The notes below the pieces were generated by a model, which was given only the letters and a program-made list of their open reading frames with translations, ran no database searches and had not been told where the DNA came from. This document shows, one piece after another, positions 28,035-36,906 of a stretch of 64,000 bases of DNA. Both the position numbers and the translations under genes were made by a program. The stretch is from NCBI GenBank assembly GCA_947564735.1, contig CANOEC010000001.1, forward strand, positions 1 to 64,000. The letters run 5' to 3'. The stretch's first letter is position 1. Every line of letters begins with the position of its first letter. This stretch comes from an uncultured Lachnospiraceae bacterium. Lineage in GTDB: Bacteria; Bacillota; Clostridia; Lachnospirales; Lachnospiraceae.

Positions 28035-29142
28035 CCTTATAAATCCAGTCCTTAAATCCGCAATTTCTTGCAGATTGATATACTGGCTGCAAAATTTCTT
28101 CTAATGCACCGGAAAAACTTATAAAATCCTGTCCTTTTTGATAAATTTTTCTTCTCACTGCACTATCGTTTAAATGCTCCTTTGCACACTTTTCAAATTC
28201 ATCATGCAAAACATCATATTTCCACATCATTTCATAAGAAATAAATTCCAGCTTTGCCAGTTGGGGAAAATAAACATTCCAATCTGGTAAGTTGTTATTC
28301 TTACTGCTGTTAATGCTCCGCGTTGTCGGGTGCAGATTCCAAAATTCATCATGTGCCACATACGACCATGGTACAAAGTGATCAATTGAAATATCTTTCT
28401 CTGATAGCTGTACATGCCCATATATTTCATGAATCGGCTGTACTGCCAGTAGCATCTTCCAATATTTTTTCACTTTCTCTAGTTTCCGCTCTTGAGGAGG
28501 ATATAATTTATCCGCAATTCCCGGGACGCTCGGATTACGTTTCTGTAGATATATAATAATATTATACTGTAGCCATCCTTTTAAGATTTCTTGATTTTTA
28601 TGTATATATGCACGCCACTCTGGACTGAATCGTATTATAGTCTGCATACCGTTTAATGCTTCAAAATAATACATTAATCTGCGTTCTTGATTAATTTTAA
28701 AAATAAGTGCGCTCTCTGAAACATTCCATTCTTTGCCTTTCACCTTATCCATAAATGGAGCCTGAATACGATATGGAACATTTTTCGTCAGTATTCTTTT
28801 CCGCCGCATGACTTCTTTATCTGTGCAGTTTTTTAAATAATTGATGATATTTTCTTTCTTTTCTGAAGATTTCAATTGAGATATCTGCTTTAGATAAAGC
28901 ACTAAATTTTCCAGCGTATCTCTTGGACCCAAATTCAAATGATATTCAATTACCATATACCATGCATCTGCAATCATTTCATCAACTAATTCTTCATAAG
29001 TCACACATTCTTTACCTTCCAGCACTTTAGAAATAATTGCCTGAAACCAAAAGAATTTATAGCACTCGCTTGTATTGTCAAATATCCGGCTTAAATATTG
29101 AACTTCCAGAGTGTCGGAGTATGGTAATTGCATATATTTCAC
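27994..29142 (-). CDS. HNH endonuclease domain protein
   Basis: Protein of 382 residues. The C-terminal half holds an HNH nuclease signature: SIDHFVPWSY with Asp254-His255, NLHP with Asn269, and SSKNNNLP with Lys281-Asn284. The N-terminal about 230 residues are helical, rich in Lys, Glu and Tyr, and not recognised; this part may bind DNA or sense a trigger. It overlaps the methyltransferase gene downstream. HNH proteins of this kind occur in restriction and phage-defence loci, but no specificity or helicase gene is present here. Confidence 0.78.
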   Translation of the reverse strand: MKYMQLPYSDTLEVQYLSRIFDNTSECYKFFWFQAIISKVLEGKECVTYEELVDEMIADAWYMVIEYHLNLGPRDTLENLVLYLKQISQLKSSEKKENIINYLKNCTDKEVMRRKRILTKNVPYRIQAPFMDKVKGKEWNVSESALIFKINQERRLMYYFEALNGMQTIIRFSPEWRAYIHKNQEILKGWLQYNIIIYLQKRNPSVPGIADKLYPPQERKLEKVKKYWKMLLAVQPIHEIYGHVQLSEKDISIDHFVPWSYVAHDEFWNLHPTTRSINSSKNNNLPDWNVYFPQLAKLEFISYEMMWKYDVLHDEFEKCAKEHLNDSAVRRKIYQKGQDFISFSGALEEILQPVYQSARNCGFKDWIYKDAKEHNESDNILL

Positions 29143-29506
29143 CTTCTTACTTTTCCAAATTGTATATTATTTCAATCATTAATTCCACTTTCCATCATTC
29201 GCATTCCGCATCTTTTCTTTTATCGCTATGCCCATAATAAAACAGCGCATATTCCATACACACAATACCTTCTTCAAAAAATGTCTCTATCAGCTTTTTC
29301 TCAGATATTTCCATTCTATCAGCTATTCGATAATATCCATGCTAACCCTTGCAAGTTCTCCACTTTCACACACTTTTATAATTTTAAAAATAACAATTCG
29401 ACAACAAATACAACTTTTTGTGTTCAAAAAGTTATATTTTTACATATATATTCATGAAAGTTGTTACCGAATCATGACCAACACGCTTTGAGATATCAAC
29501 CCCCGC
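29143..29506. other. AT-rich intergenic region, nothing supported
   Basis: Strongly AT-rich gap between the HNH gene start and the end of the ABC permease gene. It must hold the promoter of the HNH/methyltransferase pair near its left part, but I could not fix boxes. Short reading frames on the plus strand have low-complexity Phe/Ser/His content and no ribosome sites. Confidence 0.5.
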
Positions 29507-32500
29507 CTACTCTATCGACTTCAGCGACTCCGCCATATTAATCTTCTCCAGCTTAAAGAACATAATCCCATTCACAAACATCGCAAAGACAAACGTCAGC
29601 AACAAACTCAGCCCATAACCAAGCGGACTGATATACGTCCTAAAGGATATCATGTCAATATTAATGTTATACATGATAAACCAATGAAGCAGCTTTCCGA
29701 GCAGCAGCCCAACCACCGCGCCTAATCCCGTAAGCATCAGATTCTCGCGAAAAACATAATCCGCCGTCTCCTTCGCATAAAATCCCAACACCTTAATCGT
29801 AGCAATCTCACGAATCCGCTCCGTAATATTAATATTCGTCAGATTATAAAGCACGATAAACGCAAGAAAACCGGCACATAAAATAATCAGTGCAACAATA
29901 TAGTCCATACTCTGCATCATCGTGGAAATCCTGTCCCTCATATCCTGAACGACAGAAACGGAAAGCACATTATCCATATCTGAAACAAACGCCGCTGCCG
30001 CATGAAGGTCCGTGCCTTCCACAACAAGCGCGTATGCACTTTTATACTCAGGCTCTGTTCCAATCTGCTCCCGGTAAGTTTCCTTGTTGAGATAGATATA
30101 ATTATAGACAAAATTCTCACTCAACGCGGAAATCTTCACCCGGATATCGTTCATGTCATTATCCCTGAGCACTACCTCATCTCCGACCTTGATTCCCATA
30201 TTCTCAGCAGCCTTTGCCGTAATGACCGCCTCCCCTTTCGCCGGGTAAAGAATGGTCTCACCCTGCTTCGTATGCAAATCAATAAAGTCCGTAATCTCCT
30301 CCACGTTTTCCGGAATGACCATATACATGGACTTTGTTTTTCCCTTAAAATCTATGTCCACGCTCTCCTCGAAGCGGTATGCGGTCTGCGCAAAAATGTC
30401 CGTTGTCTGTTCGGTCATGGCTTCCATATCAGATTCCGTCAGCGGTTCGTCAAACGTCAGCCCGATATCATATATTTGCACTTCATCATACTGCTGTTCC
30501 GCCACATTCGCCACCGAATCCTTGATGCCAAAACCAGCCACAAGAAGCGCCGTGCACCCGCTGATTCCCAGTATCATCATAAAAAACCTTTTCTTATACC
30601 GCACAAGATTTCTCACGGAAACTTTATGCAGAAATTTAAGTCTTTTCCAGATAAAAGTAATTTTTTCCAGAAAAATACGCTTTCCATTTTTGGGAGCCTT
30701 CGGTCGAATCAGATTAGCGGGTACACTGAAAAGCTCATAACGGCAGGAAAAAAATGCCGCTCCCACGGAACACAAAATCGCTGCAAGCACCGAAAATAAA
30801 GCGAGCCAGCCGTTGAAAAGATACGTAATCTCTCCCATATTATACATAATACGGTACCCTTCCCATATGGTCTTAGGGAACAGCCACGTGCCGCCGGCAA
30901 GTCCTGTCAGTGCACCCACAGTCGCAGCGCTTCCGGCATAAAACATAAATTTTGCCATAATAGCGGAATTGCTATAACCGAGCGCCTTCAAAACGCCTAT
31001 CTGCGTCCGCTGTTCTTCCACCATTCTGTTCATGGTAGTCATACAGATTAACGCCGCAACCAGAAAGAAAAATACCGGAAATACATTAGAAACAGCTTCC
31101 ACTATATTGGCGTCACTGTCAAAACATGCATACCCGATGTTCGTCTCTCTTGTCAGGACATACTCATCCGGCTCCTCAATATCCGCAAGCTCTTCGCGGG
31201 CATCGTCTATTTTCTTCTGGGCGTCCGCAATTTCTTCCTCAAATTCCGCCTTCGCCTCTTCATACTCCTCTCTGCCTTCCGCCAAGTCAGCCTTCGCCTC
31301 TTCCAGTTCTTCCTCTCCTTCAAGTAGTTCGGCTTCCTGCGCAGTCAGCTCGGCTTCTGCCGCCGCAATCTGTTGTCTGCCTGCCTCAATCTGCGCCCTG
31401 CCAGCCGCTATCTGTTCCATGATAGTCTGCGACTGCGCCGCATTGCCTGTCATCTGTGCCATTCCTGCCTGCGCCTGCGCCACATCGCCTGCCATCTGTG
31501 CCATAGCGCCATACTGTCCCGAAGCCATCGCTGCTGTCATTGCTGCTTCTGTCTCATTTAGCTGTGCTTCCTGTTCCTCCAAATCGCGCTTCTGTGCGCG
31601 CAGAGTATCCCACGCCTCCGCTATCTGCTCTTTTCCGTCTGCTATCTCCTGCTCGTGCTCCTCTATCTGCCTTTCGCCATCCAGAATATCCTGCCAAGCC
31701 TTATCAAGTTCTTCCTCCGCCTCCGCGCTTTTATCATCAAGCTCGGTCTGCGCATCGTCTATCTTCTCCTGTGCTTCATCAATTAACTCCTGATACCTGT
31801 CACGGACCACTTCTTCTGTCTTTTCCTCAATCCCATCCTGCACGACATCTATATACTCTTCGTATTCATCTGTATAGACATCATATTTTTCCTTAAGCGT
31901 AAGAAACACTTCCGTTAAATATTCACTGTCAAAAGATTCCTTCGGCACATACGCAAACGCAGCAATCCTGCCGTCACCGATAGAAGTCGTTCCGCGCTCA
32001 AAATTGATATAGTAGGGAGACTGTACAAGACCGACAACCTTGTACGTGCGGTTTTCAAACATATCCAGTGTATCCGCGTCATTGCTGTCTGTAACTGTAA
32101 AAACAGAACCAATCGTTTCCTCCGTATACTGTGCCGAGTCCAAAACACACTCATCTTCCGCCTGCGGCATCCGTCCTGCCGAAAGTATCACTTTATTAAT
32201 TCTATCCGGCATGGCGTGTATCTTGTATACCACCTCGTTCCCCTCGTCGATTCTGCAAAGCGCATCAAGGGAAATCGTTCCTTCTATATCCGCAACCTCT
32301 TCTATTTGCGATAACTCTTCCACATCATCATCGGTAAACCCGATTGTAGAAAGCAGGCGGAAATCAAAAAAATTCTGCTCCCGTAAATAGGCATTCTCTG
32401 TGGCAATCATTGCCGGTTTCGTTATCTTTAACCCGGCAAAAAGCCCCACACCAAGCATAACAATTGAAAAAATCGCCAGATACCTTCCGAAACTTGCCTT

Positions 32501-32539
32501 GATTTCCCTAATTGTCGTTTTAATCATTCCACTGCTCAT
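29507..32539 (-). CDS. MacB/FtsX-type ABC transporter permease
   Basis: Permease of 1010 residues. One helix near 15-37, a first extracellular domain, a long predicted coiled coil (about 235-470, Ala/Glu/Asp/Gln-rich with a Gly/Met/Ala-rich hinge), then two blocks of FtsX helices (about 495-620 and 875-1000) separated by a second extracellular domain after a helix near 665. Such large FtsX proteins with coiled coils are typical of Firmicutes peptide or lipoprotein exporters. The ATPase gene lies 70 nt upstream. Substrate unknown. Confidence 0.9.
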   Translation of the reverse strand: MSSGMIKTTIREIKASFGRYLAIFSIVMLGVGLFAGLKITKPAMIATENAYLREQNFFDFRLLSTIGFTDDDVEELSQIEEVADIEGTISLDALCRIDEGNEVVYKIHAMPDRINKVILSAGRMPQAEDECVLDSAQYTEETIGSVFTVTDSNDADTLDMFENRTYKVVGLVQSPYYINFERGTTSIGDGRIAAFAYVPKESFDSEYLTEVFLTLKEKYDVYTDEYEEYIDVVQDGIEEKTEEVVRDRYQELIDEAQEKIDDAQTELDDKSAEAEEELDKAWQDILDGERQIEEHEQEIADGKEQIAEAWDTLRAQKRDLEEQEAQLNETEAAMTAAMASGQYGAMAQMAGDVAQAQAGMAQMTGNAAQSQTIMEQIAAGRAQIEAGRQQIAAAEAELTAQEAELLEGEEELEEAKADLAEGREEYEEAKAEFEEEIADAQKKIDDAREELADIEEPDEYVLTRETNIGYACFDSDANIVEAVSNVFPVFFFLVAALICMTTMNRMVEEQRTQIGVLKALGYSNSAIMAKFMFYAGSAATVGALTGLAGGTWLFPKTIWEGYRIMYNMGEITYLFNGWLALFSVLAAILCSVGAAFFSCRYELFSVPANLIRPKAPKNGKRIFLEKITFIWKRLKFLHKVSVRNLVRYKKRFFMMILGISGCTALLVAGFGIKDSVANVAEQQYDEVQIYDIGLTFDEPLTESDMEAMTEQTTDIFAQTAYRFEESVDIDFKGKTKSMYMVIPENVEEITDFIDLHTKQGETILYPAKGEAVITAKAAENMGIKVGDEVVLRDNDMNDIRVKISALSENFVYNYIYLNKETYREQIGTEPEYKSAYALVVEGTDLHAAAAFVSDMDNVLSVSVVQDMRDRISTMMQSMDYIVALIILCAGFLAFIVLYNLTNINITERIREIATIKVLGFYAKETADYVFRENLMLTGLGAVVGLLLGKLLHWFIMYNINIDMISFRTYISPLGYGLSLLLTFVFAMFVNGIMFFKLEKINMAESLKSIE

Positions 32540-32609
32540 CCATCCGACTCCTTATGCATTCATACCGCATATATCCAGATATACCAAATATGATTTGTTG
32601 ATTGCCCGA

Positions 32610-33314
32610 TTACCATTCAATCTGCTCCACAGGAACAATATGCTCATTCATCTCCATCTTCTGAATCGTACCGCTCTTTACCGTAATGATTCTGTCCGCC
32701 ATTGCAGTCAATGCCTGATTGTGGGTAATGACCACTACCGTCATTCCCTCCTTTCGGCATGTATCCTGCAAAAGCTTCAGCACTGCCTTACCCGTATTAT
32801 AATCCAGCGCGCCGGTTGGCTCATCGCACAATAACAGCTTCGGATTCTTCGCAAGCGCTCTTGCAATCGCTACCCTCTGCTGCTCTCCACCGGAAAGCTG
32901 TGCCGGAAAATTTCCCGCCCGGTCTTTTAACCCCACCATTTCCAGAACCGTCATCGCATCCATCGGCTCTTTGCATATCTGCGCCGCCAATTCCACATTT
33001 TCAAGGGCAGTCAGATTCTGCACCAGATTGTAAAACTGAAAAACAAATCCGATATCATACCGTCTGTAGGTGGTCAGCTTCTTACTGTTGTAAGCAGAAA
33101 TCTCTGCTCCGTCCAGCATGACCTGCCCGGAGGAAAGACTGTCCATACCTCCCAGAATATTCAAGATAGTTGTTTTACCTGCACCGGATGCCCCTACCAC
33201 GACGCAGAACTCTCCCTTTTCAATCGTAAAATTCACATCTTTCAAGGCGTCTATATCCACCTCTCCCATGTGGTATGTTTTGCTGACGTTTTTAAATTCT
33301 ACAAATGCGCTCAT
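32610..33314 (-). CDS. ABC transporter ATP-binding protein, MacB/LolD-type
   Basis: ATPase of 234 residues: Walker [10 protein letters not shown] (41-49), Q-loop FQFYN, signature [15 protein letters not shown], Walker [13 protein letters not shown], and the H-loop VVITHN. The GALD D-loop and overall pattern place it in the MacB/LolD group that works with FtsX-type permeases. The start at 33314 matches the family N-terminus ([12 protein letters not shown]); a longer frame to 33362 looks non-coding. Confidence 0.93.
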   Translation of the reverse strand: MSAFVEFKNVSKTYHMGEVDIDALKDVNFTIEKGEFCVVVGASGAGKTTILNILGGMDSLSSGQVMLDGAEISAYNSKKLTTYRRYDIGFVFQFYNLVQNLTALENVELAAQICKEPMDAMTVLEMVGLKDRAGNFPAQLSGGEQQRVAIARALAKNPKLLLCDEPTGALDYNTGKAVLKLLQDTCRKEGMTVVVITHNQALTAMADRIITVKSGTIQKMEMNEHIVPVEQIEW

Positions 33315-33572
33315 GATTCTTCTGACCCTTTCGTCTTGTCTATCGTCTCTACACTCACACAATTACCATAGTTTCGCTCATATAGATGCATTCCATAATG
33401 AATCCTTGGTTTCTTCGTTACAGTTCTTCTTAGGATTTTATCATATGTATCTGTCTGCTAAAACAGTGAAAAGCAAAATAATCATAAAATAATTTTTAAA
33501 TTACGATAAACTTTCCTATAAAACAAGAAAATTGCTTCGCAATTATCTTGAGAAGAACCTTCGGTTCTTCCA

Positions 33573-33597
33573 CTCTTTGAAGGAATTTCCTATATAA
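33573..33597. repeat. 25-nt dispersed repeat, copy 2
   Basis: Second copy of the element at 24326-24350. It is preceded by two compact hairpins, TTGCTTCGCAA and GAAGAACC-TTC-GGTTCTTC (8-bp stem). The region 33315-33656 carries no gene otherwise. Confidence 0.6.
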
Positions 33598-33634
33598 TAA
33601 AAAACCCAGAAATGTTAAACCAACATCTCTGAGT
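33594..33634 (-). terminator. tRNA-Ser terminator
   Basis: 13-bp stem (33634-33622 with 33616-33604, G-U pairs included), 5-nt loop and TTTTTATTATATA tail on the minus strand, 23 nt after the tRNA 3' end. Confidence 0.88.
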
Positions 33635-33656
33635 CTTAATTCATCGGTAGATAAAA

Positions 33657-33744
33657 CGGAGAAAGAGGGATTTGAACCCTCGCGCCGCGCAAGCGACCTA
33701 CACCCTTAGCAGGGGCGCCTCTTCAGCCTCTTGAGTATTTCTCC
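33657..33744 (-). tRNA. tRNA-Ser (GCT anticodon)
   Basis: 88-nt class II tRNA. Acceptor GGAGAAA (33744-33738) pairs with TTTCTCC (33664-33658), discriminator G at 33657, CCA not encoded. The anticodon GCT (33710-33708) sits in a CTGCTAA loop, a long variable arm follows as expected for serine, and the T arm is GAGGG-TTCAAAT-CCCTC. It reads AGC and AGT codons. It is a single-gene unit with strong promoter and terminator. Confidence 0.97.
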
Positions 33745-33802
33745 ACAGTCTGAACTACCTCTACCAATATGAAGTTCTGCGCCTTGTTACAACGCAAATG
33801 TT

Positions 33803-33831
33803 ATTATACCTAAGCTATTTGCGTTTGTCAA
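33803..33831 (-). promoter_or_regulatory. tRNA-Ser promoter
   Basis: Consensus TTGACA (33831-33826), 17-nt spacer, TATAAT (33808-33803) on the minus strand, about 60 nt before the tRNA. Confidence 0.9.
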
Positions 33832-33860
33832 CGCTTTATATCGATTTTCCTTATTAATTC

Positions 33861-33894
33861 GTAACAGTTAATCACTTGGAGATTGAACTGTTAC
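33861..33894. terminator. Inverted repeat after fumarase genes
   Basis: Perfect 9-bp inverted repeat GTAACAGTT / AACTGTTAC, 16-nt loop, 65 nt beyond the fumarase beta stop. There is no clear T-run, so it is a weak terminator or an unrelated structure. Confidence 0.4.
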
Positions 33895-33958
33895 ATCAAT
33901 TCACTACAAATTAATAGATTTCCAATAGTAAAAACTTTTATCTCACGCGCGCTCGCCA

Positions 33959-34510
33959 TTATTCGACACAATACTCCCGAATTGCTGTCTCATACAAATT
34001 GTTCCCCTCAGAATCAATCACCACAATCACAGGAAAATTTTTCACTTCCAACCTGCGAATCGCCTCCGTCCCAAGGTCTTCGTAAGCAACGAGCTCCGAT
34101 TGCACAATCGACTTTGACAATAACGCGCCTGCCCCGCCGACAGCGGCAAAATAAACCGCTCCATTTCTGACAATTGCCTCTTTCACCGCATCTGTACGCT
34201 TCCCTTTACCTATCATGCCAATCAGTCCCATATCCAGCAGCGTCGGCGCATACTTATCCATCCGGCTGGCTGTGGTTGGACCCGCAGAACCAATCGGACG
34301 TCCTTCCCGCGCCGGAGATGGACCCATATAATAGATTACGTTGCCACACATTTCAAGGGGAAGCTGTTCTCCCCGCTCCAATGCCTCATACATCCTCTTA
34401 TGCGCTGCATCCCGGGCAGTATAAATCGTTCCGCTGATATACACATAATCACCTGCCCGCAGTTTTTTCGCCTCTTCCTTGCTCATAGGCGCCTGTATAT
34501 GTTGTTCCAT
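33959..34510 (-). CDS. fumB: Class I fumarate hydratase, beta subunit
   Basis: C-terminal-type subunit (about 183 residues) of the two-subunit Fe-S fumarase / tartrate dehydratase family, which interconverts fumarate and malate. The conserved YYMGPSPAREGRPIGSAGPTTASRMD and GMIGKGKR segments bind substrate carboxylates. The start at 34510 follows GGAG with 6-nt spacing. It lies 22 nt after the alpha-subunit gene. The paralogous L-tartrate dehydratase has a similar sequence, so tartrate activity is not excluded. Confidence 0.9.
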   Translation of the reverse strand: MEQHIQAPMSKEEAKKLRAGDYVYISGTIYTARDAAHKRMYEALERGEQLPLEMCGNVIYYMGPSPAREGRPIGSAGPTTASRMDKYAPTLLDMGLIGMIGKGKRTDAVKEAIVRNGAVYFAAVGGAGALLSKSIVQSELVAYEDLGTEAIRRLEVKNFPVIVVIDSEGNNLYETAIREYCVE

Positions 34511-34532
34511 ACTAATCTCCATTCTCGCTTTA

Positions 34533-35375
34533 CTACAATACCCTTACGGCATGTCTGTTCACATGACAACAAATATTGACTGCAACCGGCAGCCCGGCAA
34601 TATGCGTCGGATATGTATTAATATTGACAGCCAGCGCCGTGGTCGAGCCTCCCAGACCGCCGGGACCAATTCCCGTCTTATTAATTTTCTGAAGCAGTTC
34701 TTCTTCCAGCTCTTTCACATAAGGAATATCGGAATGTTCATCCACCGCCCTTGTCAGCGCCTTCTTCGCCAGCAAAGCACACTTTTCAAAAGTGCCGCCC
34801 ACCCCTACGCCTACCACCATCGGCGGACACGCATTCGGTCCGGCATCTTTTACCGCAGTCAGGATTGCATTCTTAACTCCTTCGATTCCGTCCGCAGGTT
34901 TTAACATGAACACACGGCTCATGTTTTCACTTCCAAACCCTTTGGGCGCCACCGTAATTTTTACTTGATTTCCTTCCACCAGTTCATAATGTATCACCGC
35001 CGGCGTATTATCTTTCGTGTTCTCCCGCAGTATCGGGTCTTTCACCACAGATTTTCTTAAGTATCCTTCCGTATACCCTTGTCTGACGCCCTCATTCACA
35101 GCCTCTTCCAAAGAACCGCCGACAAAATGCACTTCCTGCCCAATCTCCAGAAAAATGACAGCCATCCCGGTGTCCTGACAAATCGGTATCATATCCTCGC
35201 CTGCGATTTTAAGGTTCTCCTGAAGCTGACACAGAATCTGTCTGCCAAGCGGCGCTTTCTCCGTCTGCACCGCGCATTTCATCGCCTCATCCATATCTTT
35301 GGAGAGAAAATGATTTACCTCAATACACATCTGCTTAATATTTTGTGTAATATCTGCTACATCTATCGTCCGCAT
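34533..35375 (-). CDS. fumA: Class I fumarate hydratase, alpha subunit
   Basis: N-terminal-type subunit of 280 residues that carries the oxygen-sensitive [4Fe-4S] cluster of class I fumarase. Candidate cluster cysteines lie in IPICQDTGMAV, NACPPMVVGVGVGG and the FEKCALLAKKAL region, matching the family pattern; the GIGPGGLGGSTTAL motif follows. The two subunits form a heteromeric enzyme of the anaerobic C4-dicarboxylate pathway. Oxygen-labile fumarase fits an anaerobe. Confidence 0.92.
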   Translation of the reverse strand: MRTIDVADITQNIKQMCIEVNHFLSKDMDEAMKCAVQTEKAPLGRQILCQLQENLKIAGEDMIPICQDTGMAVIFLEIGQEVHFVGGSLEEAVNEGVRQGYTEGYLRKSVVKDPILRENTKDNTPAVIHYELVEGNQVKITVAPKGFGSENMSRVFMLKPADGIEGVKNAILTAVKDAGPNACPPMVVGVGVGGTFEKCALLAKKALTRAVDEHSDIPYVKELEEELLQKINKTGIGPGGLGGSTTALAVNINTYPTHIAGLPVAVNICCHVNRHAVRVL

Positions 35376-35404
35376 CTGCTTCTTCTATCCTTTCCGTCAA
35401 TCTT

Positions 35405-35812
35405 TCAGCCTACAATCTCATTCTTAATCTCTTCCAGCTCCTCCTGCGTCACTTCCATCGGTTTCCAGCCAATCTTCTGACCGTCCGCCTGATATCTCGG
35501 AATCAGATGCAAATGAAAATGGAAGACCGTCTGACCTGCCAGATCGCCATTATTTTGTATAAGGTTAAATCCCTCGCACTTTAACCGTTCTGTCATCTTT
35601 GCCGCCATCTTCTTAGCAAGCTTCATCGTTTCTCCCGCAACTTCCTCCGGAAGTTCATACAGATTCGCATAGTGCCCCTTCGGCAAAATCAACGCATGCC
35701 CTTTCGTCGCAGGACCCAAATCCAGAATCACGCGAAAACGCTCGTCCTCATATAATGTTTTAGAAGGAATCTCTCCGTTTGCAATCTTACAAAAAATACA
35801 ATTTGTGTCCAT
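35405..35812 (-). CDS. HIT family nucleotide hydrolase
   Basis: Protein of 135 residues of the histidine-triad family (Hint/HinT-like). The N-terminal CIFCKIANGEIPS carries the zinc-type cysteines, and the catalytic triad is FHFHLHLIPRY near 97-107. These enzymes hydrolyse AMP-linked or phosphoramidate nucleotides. It lies 29 nt upstream of the fumarase operon in the same direction and may be co-transcribed with it. Confidence 0.95.
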   Translation of the reverse strand: MDTNCIFCKIANGEIPSKTLYEDERFRVILDLGPATKGHALILPKGHYANLYELPEEVAGETMKLAKKMAAKMTERLKCEGFNLIQNNGDLAGQTVFHFHLHLIPRYQADGQKIGWKPMEVTQEELEEIKNEIVG

Positions 35813-35886
35813 TTTTTCAATCTCTCCTTTGCTATCAATTTGCCATACATGGGGCTTTCTGTCCTATGATACCGCCTGTTTATATT

Positions 35887-36906
35887 CTATTGCATCCCCG
35901 CCGATCCTGCACCGAATATCAGAACCTGATCCAATGCCCTGAGCACTTTAAAATCACCTTTCATCTTCATGTCGCCCGCCATAAAAGAAGTCTGGAACGT
36001 ATTTTTTCCTGTAATAATATTTTCAAGAATCTCTCTTGTCACGTGCATTTCTACATCCGCACGACTGCCTTCCCCATAGAAGCACTGCAGATTACCGCCG
36101 TTTACTTCTATCACCAGCGGCGTTTTTTTGCCCTCAATGATAATCTTGTAGCTGCCTGCCAGTCCAGGCTGCGGTCTGAAGTGCTCCTGAATGTCCTTAA
36201 GATATTCCGTAGTATCCTCTTTCTCATTGCTGCCCATCATGTCACGGAACATGCTCGCCAGTTCTTGAATATCCGCCTTCTGCCTTTGTACATAAGTGTC
36301 ATCGGATACATATTGGGAAAGCTGCTCCGACTCCTGCGGTGTGAAGTTAATGTTTTTCGTAATGGCAACCTTCTGCTTCACTGCCTGATTGCTGGTCGGC
36401 AGGCAAGCCATCTTCTGATTGATCGTGCGGTATAAGTTTTCCGCCCGCTTCTCTATAATGCGTATATACTCTTCATTTTCTTCTAATATAGATGTATCCG
36501 CAATATACCCGCAGATTCCGTCGCACGGCAGACCGCCTAAGATTTCCCATGCCGTTACCAAATCTAACTTTCCCCCGCGTTCGCCATATGTGGTTGACAT
36601 CACAACCGGGCACATATAAATCTGGCTGATTTTTTCTTTGTCTCCATACAGCCAGCAGGAATCTAAGAATTGCTGCATATATCCGCCTATGCCATACCAT
36701 TCAACCGTCGTTGCCAGAATAATTCCATCGGCATCCTTCAAGCTTTGCGGCAAGGTGGGAATATTGTTTTTGACCTCATAGAGATGAAAACATTCCACCG
36801 TCACCCGCAGTTCCTCTAACACTTCCTTCATTTTATTTATGACAAAAAGCGACGGGTCATCCATCAGCCCTCTTCCACCATAATAAATGTTAATTTTCAT
36901 TGACAT
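35887..36906 (-). CDS. Flavodoxin-SCP2 fusion protein
   Basis: Protein of 339 residues. Residues 1-185 are a flavodoxin-like NAD(P)H-dependent FMN reductase with TTVEWYGIGGYMQQFLDSCW around the flavin site. Residues about 230-335 match SCP2 sterol-binding or alkyl-sulfatase C-terminal type domains (GNLQCFYGEGSRADVEMHVTREIL, FMAGDMKMKGDFKVL). The SCP2 part likely holds a hydrophobic ligand for the flavin to act on. The start overlaps the rhomboid gene end by 17 bp, so the genes are coupled. Substrate unknown. Confidence 0.85.
   Translation of the reverse strand: MSMKINIYYGGRGLMDDPSLFVINKMKEVLEELRVTVECFHLYEVKNNIPTLPQSLKDADGIILATTVEWYGIGGYMQQFLDSCWLYGDKEKISQIYMCPVVMSTTYGERGGKLDLVTAWEILGGLPCDGICGYIADTSILEENEEYIRIIEKRAENLYRTINQKMACLPTSNQAVKQKVAITKNINFTPQESEQLSQYVSDDTYVQRQKADIQELASMFRDMMGSNEKEDTTEYLKDIQEHFRPQPGLAGSYKIIIEGKKTPLVIEVNGGNLQCFYGEGSRADVEMHVTREILENIITGKNTFQTSFMAGDMKMKGDFKVLRALDQVLIFGAGSAGMQ

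Noticed and set aside
29143-29506. Possible phage attachment or remnant region
   Set aside because: Only AT-rich sequence; no integrase, direct repeats or tRNA fragment visible.
31032-31793. 253-residue plus-strand Ser/Ala-rich frame
   Set aside because: It is the antisense shadow of the Ala/Glu-rich coiled coil in the MacB-type permease.
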